From NCBI GenBank assembly GCA_937892135.1, contig CALAUK010000201.1, positions 1 through 6,610 on the forward strand: a stretch of 6,610 nucleotides of DNA. Direction: 5' to 3'. The notes beneath the pieces are model-generated. The model saw nothing but the letters and a program-made list of their open reading frames with translations. It ran no database searches and was not told the DNA's origin. The DNA is from an uncultured Clostridia bacterium (GTDB lineage: Bacteria > Bacillota > Clostridia > UBA1381 > UMGS1253). The position numbers and the translations under genes are program-made. Shown in pieces: positions 1 to 5,151 of the stretch; the first letter of the stretch is position 1, and each line of letters opens with the position of its first letter.

Positions 1-995
1 TAAGTCATAAGTACATAGTCAGAAACCCAAACGGGAAGCTTTTCGCCATTTACGGGATTTATTGCACTAACGCCTTTAATGCATACGCCTGTCTTATCTT
101 TTGCAAGCTCTGTTCTTTCAAACTCACTTTTCTTGGAAGCTTCTTTTCTGTAATTTATAATCTCATCAAAGTTTTCGATTTTCTCCTGCCACTTATCAAT
201 ATAAGGATGCTCGGGAGAAACAACAACGTATGTTGCGCCGAAAAGTGTGTCAGCGCGGGTTGTGTACACGATAAGCTCATCGTCTGTATTGTCTATCTTA
301 AACTTAACCTCAGCACCCTCACTTCTTCCAATCCAGTTCTTCTGCTGAGTCTTAACCTTTTCAATAAAATCAACTTCATCAAGGTCATCAATCAAACGCT
401 GAGCATACTCAGTGATTTTAAGCATCCACTGGCTCTTTCTCTTCTGAACAACCTCGCTTCCGCATCTTTCGCAAACGCCATCAACAACCTCTTCATTGGA
501 CAATCCAACCTTACAGCTTGTGCACCAGTTAATAGGCATCTCCTGCTTGTAAGCAAGGCCTTTTTTGAAAAGCTGTAAGAATATCCACTGTGTCCAGTGA
601 TAATAATCCGAGTCTGTTGTGTTAATCTCTTTAGACCAGTCAAAAGAAAAACCAAGTCTTTGAAGCTGCTCTTTAAAATGACCAACATTGTCTGCTGTAA
701 CCTTTTTGGGATGAATATGATTTTTCATCGCAAAGTTTTCTGTTGGCAAACCAAAAGCGTCCCAACCCATAGGATATAAAACGTTATATCCCTGAAGTCT
801 TCTTTTTCTTGAAATTATATCAAGCGCAGTATAACCTCTGGGGTGACCAACGTGCAAGCCGTGACCTGACGGATAAGGAAACTCCACAAGTCCGTAAAAC
901 TTAGGCTTTGTTAAGTCATTTGAACACTTAAAGGTTTCTTCCTCGTACCACTTTTTTTGCCATTTCTTTTCGATTTCATCAAAATTATATTTCAT
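1..995 (-). CDS. leuS: Leucyl-tRNA synthetase, N-terminal part (runs off the left edge)
   Basis: Class I aminoacyl-tRNA synthetase that charges tRNA-Leu in the cytoplasm. Only residues 1-331 lie in the window; bacterial LeuRS is usually a little over 800 residues, so the rest of the editing domain, the KMSKS loop and the anticodon-binding and C-terminal domains lie outside. Visible parts in order: the Rossmann half with the HIGH-type motif HVGH at 48-51 inside PYPSGHGLHVGH; YPMGWDAFGLPTEN at 74-87; a four-cysteine zinc-ribbon-like insert (C158, C161, C175, C178); WIGRSEG at 221-227; and the start of the CP1 editing domain with TTRADT at 245-250. The frame is open to the edge. The gene follows rsfS with a 4-base gap and shares its promoter. 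I chose the ATG at 995 because MKYNFDEIEKKWQ matches the usual family start. An in-frame ATG at 1007 directly abuts the ribosome binding site, so it is less likely. The identity is certain; only the start is slightly open. Confidence 0.97.
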   Translation of the reverse strand, partial: MKYNFDEIEKKWQKKWYEEETFKCSNDLTKPKFYGLVEFPYPSGHGLHVGHPRGYTALDIISRKRRLQGYNVLYPMGWDAFGLPTENFAMKNHIHPKKVTADNVGHFKEQLQRLGFSFDWSKEINTTDSDYYHWTQWIFLQLFKKGLAYKQEMPINWCTSCKVGLSNEEVVDGVCERCGSEVVQKRKSQWMLKITEYAQRLIDDLDEVDFIEKVKTQQKNWIGRSEGAEVKFKIDNTDDELIVYTTRADTLFGATYVVVSPEHPYIDKWQEKIENFDEIINYRKEASKKSEFERTELAKDKTGVCIKGVSAINPVNGEKLPVWVSDYVLMT

Positions 996-999
996 AAGA

Positions 1000-1365
1000 T
1001 TATTCATCCTCCTCTATATCAAGCTCTTTTCCTGTAAGCTTCGGTGCATCAGACCAAAGACGTTCAATGTCATAAAATTCACGGGTTTCGTCAAGAAAAA
1101 CGTGGCAAACAACATCAGAAAAGTCTAATAAAACCCAGACTCCGCCGTTATACCCTTCCTCGTGAGCAAGAGTGTACCCTGCTTCTGTCATCTTTTCTTC
1201 AATCTCATCAGCAATTGCCTTAACCTGATTCGAAGAAGAACCGCTTCCTATTACAAAATAGTCAGTAATACTTGTCAGTTTGCCAATCTCAAGCGCAACT
1301 ACATTTTTTGCCTTTTTATCGTCAAAGCATTTAGCCGCAAGCTTAACTTTGTTTAAAATCTCCAT
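1000..1365 (-). CDS. rsfS: Ribosomal silencing factor RsfS (Iojap/DUF143 family)
   Basis: RsfS binds ribosomal protein L14 on the large subunit and blocks joining with the small subunit when nutrients are scarce; it acts in the cytoplasm. The 121-residue length is normal for the family. Family landmarks are TDYFVIGSGSSSNQ at 34-47, the strand GVWVLLDFSDVVCHVF at 75-90, and FYDIERLWSDA at 97-107. The tail is acidic (DIEEDE). The start at 1365 has GGAGG about six bases upstream. The gene is the first of an rsfS-leuS unit with its own promoter at 1431-1459, separated from yqeK by 97 bases. Its last codons carry the ribosome binding site for leuS, so translation of the two may be linked (inference). 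No defect is visible. Confidence 0.95.
   Translation of the reverse strand: MEILNKVKLAAKCFDDKKAKNVVALEIGKLTSITDYFVIGSGSSSNQVKAIADEIEEKMTEAGYTLAHEEGYNGGVWVLLDFSDVVCHVFLDETREFYDIERLWSDAPKLTGKELDIEEDE
1008..1014 (-). promoter_or_regulatory. Ribosome binding site of leuS inside the end of rsfS
   Basis: GAGGAGG on the minus strand lies within the codons for the last acidic residues of RsfS. It is 12 bases from the leuS ATG at 995, which is long. It directly abuts another in-frame ATG at 1007, which is too close. It is the only strong Shine-Dalgarno sequence near the leuS start. Confidence 0.7.
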
Positions 1366-1381
1366 AACGTTCCTCCGTATT

Positions 1382-1409
1382 AGCCGAGGGGAGCAGAACC
1401 CCCTGAGCC
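1382..1409 (-). promoter_or_regulatory. GC-rich hairpin in the rsfS leader
   Basis: On the minus strand GGCTCAGGGG can pair with CCCCTCGGCT around an eight-base loop. This gives four G-C pairs and one A-T pair, one C-C mismatch, then four more pairs of which two are G-T wobbles. It stands out in very AT-rich surroundings. It lies between the predicted rsfS promoter and the ribosome binding site, ending a few bases before GGAGG. No T-run follows, so it is not an ordinary intrinsic terminator. A role in mRNA stability or translation control is only inference. Confidence 0.45.
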
Positions 1410-1430
1410 TTATTTAAACATAACATATAT

Positions 1431-1459
1431 ATAATACAAGAATTTTCCCGATTTTTCAA
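1431..1459 (-). promoter_or_regulatory. Predicted sigma-A-type promoter for rsfS-leuS
   Basis: On the minus strand TTGAAA (-35, 5 of 6 to consensus, 1454-1459) is followed after exactly 17 bases by TATTAT (-10, 5 of 6, 1431-1436). It starts just after the yqeK stop and would begin a transcript near 1424, leaving a leader of about 60 bases before rsfS. The yqeK-rsfS gap of 97 bases is explained by this promoter and the leader hairpin. Confidence 0.7.
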
Positions 1460-1464
1460 GTGTT

Positions 1465-2052
1465 TTAAGAATTTTTTTCCAAAATTTCTGATAATACAGA
1501 ATTTCTCGCCGCAACAGTGTCAGGATGAAGAAGCTTTCTTCTTCCCAGAATGTGCTTTATAGATAAGTCAAGCCCCATATAAACTGCCTTATCAAGATCC
1601 TTTTCACATAAAATCTGAAGCTCAAAAAGGCCATCAAACGGGCGATTTTTTCTGTTTGGCTCAATCATATCCGATATATAAATTATCTTTTCAAGCTTTG
1701 TCATATTTTCTTTTCCTGTTGCGTGGCACCTTATTGCAGAGATAATTTCTTCATCATCTATTCCATATTCTGTTTTTGCAAGATGCGCTCCAAGATACTG
1801 ATGCACAACAGCATAGTTCTTTAATGAAACTTCATCTAAAACTATATTGTTCTTTTTGCAAAGCTCATACCCGTCCTCAGGTGAAATCCATTTTGCCGAA
1901 TCGTGCAAAATTCCTGCAAGGCGCGCCTTTTCTTCGTCTGCACCGAATGTTTTAGAGAGGCGCACAGCAGTTTCCATAACGCCGATACTGTGCAAAAATC
2001 TTGACGGCTCAAGCTTTTTTTTAAGATCTTCTATAATCTTTTCAAACTCCAT
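1465..2052 (-). CDS. yqeK: YqeK-family HD-domain hydrolase (symmetrical Ap4A hydrolase)
   Basis: Members of the YqeK family hydrolyse diadenosine tetraphosphate symmetrically to two ADP, using a metal centre in an HD fold, and so lower this stress nucleotide in the cytoplasm. In the 195-residue form the HD-type metal ligands are visible: H21 (LHSIGV), H50-D51 (ILHDSAK), H84, H90, H110 (RCHATG) and D128 in YISDMIEP. Length and motif order match the family. I chose the ATG at 2052, which has GGAG eight bases upstream. A GTG at 2058 overlaps the nadD stop and lies only two bases from that GGAG; if used, it adds two residues. The gene follows nadD almost without a gap, which suggests translational coupling. 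Its neighbours nadD and obgE are its usual partners in clostridial clusters. No separate terminator is visible after it. Confidence 0.92.
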   Translation of the reverse strand: MEFEKIIEDLKKKLEPSRFLHSIGVMETAVRLSKTFGADEEKARLAGILHDSAKWISPEDGYELCKKNNIVLDEVSLKNYAVVHQYLGAHLAKTEYGIDDEEIISAIRCHATGKENMTKLEKIIYISDMIEPNRKNRPFDGLFELQILCEKDLDKAVYMGLDLSIKHILGRRKLLHPDTVAARNSVLSEILEKNS

Positions 2053-2054
2053 TT

Positions 2055-2663
2055 TCACATCTCCGCATCTTTATAAAGGTTGTTTTTTTCTATATAATCT
2101 TTAACCTTATCAGAAACAAAATCTCCTATATCCTCGCCCATAGAAAGCATCTCTCTTATTTTGCTTGATGAAATCTCCATTTCGCTAACATCAACAAGGC
2201 TAATATCTGCACCGTATTTTTCTTTAAGAAACTTAATTTTATCTAAAATACCTGTTTCATAACCGCCTCTTTTCAAAACGGCAAATGGGCAAATAGTTAA
2301 AAGCTTTTCGGCATTATACCAGCTTTCTATGTAGTCTAATGAATCTTCTCCTAAGATAAACACAAACTCATCTTCCGGAAACTCATTTTTAAAATGCTCT
2401 ATTGTTTCAACGCTGTAGCTTCTTGTTTTTTTGTTTATCTCATAATCAGAAACACAAAGCCCCTCCTCGCCCGAAATTGCAAGCTTAATCATATTAAGCC
2501 TGTGCTCATTGTTTGTTCTTACTGAAGTCTTGTGTGGCGGATTGCCCGCAGGAATATAAACCACCTTAGAAAGTCCAAGCTGATTTTTAGAAGATATTCC
2601 AAGGTGCAGATGACCGTTATGAATCGGGTCAAAAGTACCGCCGAGCAAGCCAATCTTTGCCAT
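2055..2663 (-). CDS. nadD: Nicotinate-nucleotide adenylyltransferase
   Basis: Transfers AMP from ATP to nicotinic acid mononucleotide to make deamido-NAD, the shared adenylylation step of de novo and salvage NAD synthesis. The 202-residue protein is a full-length nucleotidyltransferase. GGTFDPIHNGH at 8-18 carries the (H/T)xGH-type ATP site with H15 and H18. PAGNPPHK at 38-45 is the usual substrate loop. SYSV at 82-85, GEDSL at 105-109 and the C-terminal ISSSKIR at 164-170 (phosphate binding) complete the pattern. The ATG at 2663 is preceded by AGGAGA, which overlaps the yhbY stop codon; the gap is nine bases. The end of the gene abuts or overlaps the start of yqeK. It is clearly NadD rather than CoaD (phosphopantetheine adenylyltransferase) because of length and motifs. 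Confidence 0.96.
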   Translation of the reverse strand: MAKIGLLGGTFDPIHNGHLHLGISSKNQLGLSKVVYIPAGNPPHKTSVRTNNEHRLNMIKLAISGEEGLCVSDYEINKKTRSYSVETIEHFKNEFPEDEFVFILGEDSLDYIESWYNAEKLLTICPFAVLKRGGYETGILDKIKFLKEKYGADISLVDVSEMEISSSKIREMLSMGEDIGDFVSDKVKDYIEKNNLYKDAEM

Positions 2664-2672
2664 AAAGCTCTC

Positions 2673-2966
2673 CTATCTTGGTAGTTCTATTGTCTTTTTG
2701 TTTTTAGACTCTTTGTATAAAACAATCTTAGAGCCTATTGCAGAAACCGGCTCCGCTCCCGTAAGAGAACAAAGCTCATTTAAAGTCTCTCTCGAGTCCA
2801 TAAAAGCAGTGTCTAAAATATGAATCTTGATAAGCTCTCTTGCCTCAAGAGCATTTTCAATTTCTGTTGCCATATTTTCATTAAGTCCGCCCTTTCCAAT
2901 CTGGAAAATAGGCTCTATTTTATTTGCAAGCTTTCTTAAATAAGCTCTCTGTTTACTTGTTATCAT
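2673..2966 (-). CDS. yhbY: YhbY-type CRM-domain RNA-binding protein
   Basis: Small single-domain CRM protein (97 residues). Family members bind RNA and associate with pre-50S ribosomal particles, so a role in large-subunit assembly is expected. Visible family features are the N-terminal TSKQRAYLRKLANKIEP, the GxxG-type RNA-contact loop in IFQIGKGGLNEN at 20-31, and the final strand around SAIGSKIVLYKES. A short basic tail follows. The start at 2966 has AGGGGG about seven bases upstream. It lies 18 bases after obgE and 9 before nadD, inside the obgE-yhbY-nadD-yqeK unit, and its job fits that of ObgE. Nothing about it is odd. Confidence 0.93.
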   Translation of the reverse strand: MITSKQRAYLRKLANKIEPIFQIGKGGLNENMATEIENALEARELIKIHILDTAFMDSRETLNELCSLTGAEPVSAIGSKIVLYKESKNKKTIELPR

Positions 2967-2984
2967 ATTAAATCCCCCTCTAAC

Positions 2985-4262
2985 TTAGAAAACAAAGTCA
3001 AACTCCAAATCGTACATACGAACAGTGTCTCCCTCTTTGATGCCTGCATTTTCTAAAGCCTCAATAACACCCTTGTTTCGAAGTGTACGCTGGAAATAAT
3101 TAAACGATTCATCATCTGACATATTAGTTGACAAAACAAGATTTTCAACCCATGTTCCCTCAACAACATAGGCTTCATTTTCGCGTCTTACTGTAAACAA
3201 CGGTAAATCCTCAATCTCTTCAAGCACCGGATCAGGCTCAAAGTTTTCTGTAACCGGAATTGTTTTAAGCATAGACGCAACATAGTTCATAAGCTCGTTT
3301 ACGCCCTTTCTCGTAGCAGCAGAAATTTCAAACACCTCAATACCTCTGTTTTTCATTTCAACAAGAAAATCCTCGTAAAGCTTATTATCGGTTAAAATAT
3401 CTGTTTTGTTTGCCGCAACAATCTGAGGTCTTGTTGCCAAAACTTCATTATAATTAAATAATTCTTTGTTTATAGTATCAAAATCTTCGATTGGGTTTCT
3501 TCCCTCAATGCCCGAAACATCAACAATATGAATTAAAAGCCTTGTTCTTTCAACGTGCCTTAAAAACTCGTGTCCAAGACCTACGCCCTCGCTTGCACCC
3601 TCAATAAGACCGGGGATGTCCGCTATAACAAAGCTTCCGTCAGAGCCAAGATTTTTAAGCTCAACAACGCCTAAATTAGGCTCAAGAGTTGTAAAGTGAT
3701 AGTTTGCAATTTTAGGCTTTGCAGAAGTTACACTTGCAAGCAAGGTAGACTTTCCGACATTTGGAAAACCTAAAAGACCTACGTCAGCTATAAGCTTAAG
3801 CTCAAGCTTTAACTCTCTTTCCTCGCCCTTTATTCCCGGCTTTGCAAACCTTGGAATCTGCCTTGTTGCAGTTGCAAAATGGGTGTTTCCCCAACCGCCG
3901 TTTCCGCCTTTAAACAAAACAGTGCGCTCATTAGGAGGCGTCATATCGGCTAAAAGTCTGTTAGTCTCTGCATCTCTTATTAATGTTCCTGCGGGTACTT
4001 TTATAATAAGGTCTTTTCCGTCTTTTCCAAAGCATCTTGCACTTCCGCCGTCTTCGCCGTTTTCAGCAACATATTTTCTTTTAAATCTGAAATCAACCAA
4101 GGTCGACACTGAGCTGTCAACCTCAAAAACTATGCTTCCGCCCTTTCCACCGTCTCCTCCGTCAGGTCCGCCTGCGGCAACATATTTTTCTCTGTGAAAG
4201 GAAACTGCGCCGTTTCCGCCATTTCCTGCTTTAACAAAAATTTTTGCTGTATCAAAAAACAT
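2985..4262 (-). CDS. obgE: Ribosome-associated GTPase Obg
   Basis: Essential GTPase of late 50S assembly that also links growth to ppGpp and stress. The 425-residue protein has the full three-domain form. The glycine-rich Obg fold spans about 1-157 (for example GNGGNGAVSFHREK and GGPDGGDGGKGG). The G domain spans about 159-335 with G1 GFPNVGKST at 165-173, switch threonines at 191-192, G3 DIPG at 215-218, G4 NKTD at 285-288 and G5 SAAT at 314-317. The C-terminal OCT domain, found mainly in Gram-positive Obg proteins, spans about 350-425. The ATG at 4262 has GAGGA seven bases upstream. It leads the obgE-yhbY-nadD-yqeK cluster and is cut off from rpmA by an intrinsic terminator, so it probably has its own promoter. 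All motifs are intact. Confidence 0.97.
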   Translation of the reverse strand: MFFDTAKIFVKAGNGGNGAVSFHREKYVAAGGPDGGDGGKGGSIVFEVDSSVSTLVDFRFKRKYVAENGEDGGSARCFGKDGKDLIIKVPAGTLIRDAETNRLLADMTPPNERTVLFKGGNGGWGNTHFATATRQIPRFAKPGIKGEERELKLELKLIADVGLLGFPNVGKSTLLASVTSAKPKIANYHFTTLEPNLGVVELKNLGSDGSFVIADIPGLIEGASEGVGLGHEFLRHVERTRLLIHIVDVSGIEGRNPIEDFDTINKELFNYNEVLATRPQIVAANKTDILTDNKLYEDFLVEMKNRGIEVFEISAATRKGVNELMNYVASMLKTIPVTENFEPDPVLEEIEDLPLFTVRRENEAYVVEGTWVENLVLSTNMSDDESFNYFQRTLRNKGVIEALENAGIKEGDTVRMYDLEFDFVF

Positions 4263-4293
4263 ATCGTATTCCTCGCTTATTTTTTCCTTTAGT

Positions 4294-4320
4294 TTTATAT
4301 TAACCTTTTTTGCCTGTTAA
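4294..4320 (-). promoter_or_regulatory. Possible promoter for the obgE cluster
   Basis: On the minus strand TTAACA (5 of 6, 4315-4320) and TATAAA (5 of 6, 4294-4299) are separated by only 15 bases, shorter than the preferred 17. A promoter is expected somewhere in this 143-base gap because a terminator closes the rplU-rpmA unit just upstream. This is the best pair I find, but it is weak and the region is AT-rich, so chance matches are likely. Confidence 0.35.
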
Positions 4321-4324
4321 ATTC

Positions 4325-4351
4325 CTGCCTGAAAGCTTTTGTTTGAGGCAG
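4325..4351. repeat. Short inverted repeat between rpmA and obgE
   Basis: CTGCCT and AGGCAG form a perfect six-base inverted repeat around a 15-base spacer that contains the palindrome AAAGCTTT. It lies between the rpmA terminator and the possible obgE promoter. No T-run follows it on either strand, so it is not a convincing terminator. It could be an operator, a remnant, or chance. Confidence 0.3.
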
Positions 4352-4363
4352 ATAAATCTACCG

Positions 4364-4397
4364 TAAACAAAAACTCTCAGACTAAAAATCTGAGAGT
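4364..4397 (-). terminator. Intrinsic terminator after rpmA
   Basis: On the minus strand ACTCTCAGA pairs perfectly with TCTGAGAGT over nine base pairs around a seven-base loop, and the stem runs straight into TTTTGTTT. It begins eight bases past the rpmA stop codon. This is a standard rho-independent terminator and closes the rplU-rpmA transcript before obgE. Confidence 0.9.
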
Positions 4398-4405
4398 CTC
4401 ATTAA

Positions 4406-4660
4406 TTATAGAGAATATACGCTGCACTGCTTCTTGTCTCTGCCTTTTCTTTCGAACTTAACCTTTCCGTCAATCAAAGCAAATAAAGTATCGTCACTTC
4501 CGATAGCAACGTTGTTACCGGGGTGAATTTTTGTGCCACGCTGTCTTACCAAAATGTTACCGGCTGTAACAAACTGACCGTCTGCTCTCTTCACACCTAA
4601 TCTTTTGGATTCACTATCACGACCATTCTTGGTCGAACCCATACCTTTCTTATGTGCCAT
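4406..4660 (-). CDS. rpmA: 50S ribosomal protein L27
   Basis: Large-subunit protein whose N-terminal tail reaches the peptidyl-transferase centre. The 84-residue protein has the typical MAHKKGMGSTKNGRDS start, KRLGVKRADGQ at about 20-29, and RQRGTKIHPG at 39-48. In most Firmicutes L27 is made with a short N-terminal extension that the protease Prp removes. Here the start is already the mature form. The ATG at 4660 has AGAGGTG seven bases upstream, and an in-frame TAA lies only two codons before the ATG, so no extension can be translated. The prp gene that normally lies between rplU and rpmA is also missing. The gene is 42 bases downstream of rplU and ends at a strong terminator. Confidence 0.98.
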   Translation of the reverse strand: MAHKKGMGSTKNGRDSESKRLGVKRADGQFVTAGNILVRQRGTKIHPGNNVAIGSDDTLFALIDGKVKFERKGRDKKQCSVYSL

Positions 4661-4702
4661 GTATTAACACCTCTGCTTTCATACCAAAATTAATAAACAA
4701 GA

Positions 4703-5011
4703 TTAACCATTAATCTTTTCAATCTGAACTTTTGTGTAGGGCTGTCTGTGACCCTGCTTTTTGCGGTAGTTCTTCTTAGCCTTGAACTTGAAAACAATAA
4801 CCTTCTTGTCCTTACCCTGCTTAAGAACCTTAGCTGTTACGCTAGCGCCCTCAACAACGGGATTGCCGGCTTTAAACTCATCACCGCCGATAGCTAATAC
4901 CTTATCAAAAGTATAGCTTCCGTCAACTTCAACGTCAAGCTTTTCAACAAAAAGAACGTCACCTTCTGCTACTTTGTACTGCTTGCCGCCTGTTTCGATA
5001 ATTGCGTACAT
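4703..5011 (-). CDS. rplU: 50S ribosomal protein L21
   Basis: Large-subunit protein that binds 23S rRNA. The 102-residue product is of normal length, with the family start MYAIIETGGKQYKV at 1-14, FDKVLAIGGDE in the middle, and the basic C-terminal block KAKKNYRKKQGHRQPYTKV that contacts rRNA. The ATG at 5011 is preceded by AAGGAGGTG, a near-perfect Shine-Dalgarno sequence. It is the first gene of the rplU-rpmA unit, behind a consensus promoter and a leader of about 90 bases that can fold. Such leaders before rplU in Firmicutes are thought to provide autoregulation by L21 (family knowledge; not proven here). Only 42 bases separate it from rpmA, so no gene fits between them. Confidence 0.98.
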   Translation of the reverse strand: MYAIIETGGKQYKVAEGDVLFVEKLDVEVDGSYTFDKVLAIGGDEFKAGNPVVEGASVTAKVLKQGKDKKVIVFKFKAKKNYRKKQGHRQPYTKVQIEKING

Positions 5012-5100
5012 AATTGCACCTCCTTATAAATGAAGTCACGCTAATTCCGGCGCTGACCAGATTCTGGGCAGACTTAATAAGCCGTTCTTATGCGGTTACT
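5012..5100 (-). promoter_or_regulatory. Structured 5' leader of rplU, probable L21 leader
   Basis: The leader between the predicted start of transcription (near 5100) and the rplU ATG is GC-richer than the surrounding spacers. A hairpin at 5053-5071 pairs CTG with CAG and CCAG with CTGG around a three-base AAT loop, with one C/T mismatch. It can be enclosed by CGGC (5081-5084) pairing with GCCG (5048-5051). The same CGG can instead pair with an upstream CCG (5093-5095), and ATAAG/CTTAT offers a further local stem. Position and form resemble the L21 leader family known from Firmicutes; I cannot run a covariance search to confirm it. Confidence 0.65.
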
Positions 5101-5105
5101 AAACT

Positions 5106-5134
5106 ATGATACCATAAAGTGCTTTACTTGTCAA
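5106..5134 (-). promoter_or_regulatory. Strong sigma-A-type promoter for rplU-rpmA
   Basis: On the minus strand a perfect TTGACA (-35, 5129-5134) is followed after exactly 17 bases by TATCAT (-10, 5 of 6, 5106-5111). A TG one base before the -10 gives it an extended form. It lies directly after metK and should start transcripts near 5100. This is the best-looking promoter of the window, as expected for ribosomal protein genes. Confidence 0.88.
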
Positions 5135-5140
5135 CACTTT
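5116..5140. repeat. Inverted repeat overlapping the rplU promoter
   Basis: AAAGTG (5116-5121) and CACTTT (5135-5140) form a six-base inverted repeat with a 13-base spacer; the rplU -35 box lies inside it, next to one arm. On the plus strand a T-run follows it, but no plus-strand gene reads into it. It may be an operator, a weak terminator, or chance. Confidence 0.3.
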
Positions 5141-5151
5141 TTTTAAATTTT

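Noticed and set aside
207..779. Open frames on both strands inside leuS, including plus-strand frames of 123 and 60 codons and a minus-strand frame of 98 codons
   Set aside because: They lie antisense or out of frame within the leuS coding sequence, which reads through as clear LeuRS. Their translations look like no family and they have no suitable ribosome binding sites.
1382..1409. Leader hairpin read as an intrinsic terminator after yqeK
   Set aside because: No T-run follows on the minus strand, and it lies downstream of a good promoter and directly before the rsfS ribosome binding site, so a leader element fits better.
3883..4197. Plus-strand open frame of 104 codons
   Set aside because: It is antisense to the glycine-rich part of obgE. 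Its proline- and serine-rich translation is the reflection of GGN and GAY codons on the other strand.
5116..5145. Possible plus-strand terminator (AAAGTG/CACTTT hairpin followed by T residues)
   Set aside because: The stem is only six base pairs with a 13-base loop, and no plus-strand gene precedes it.
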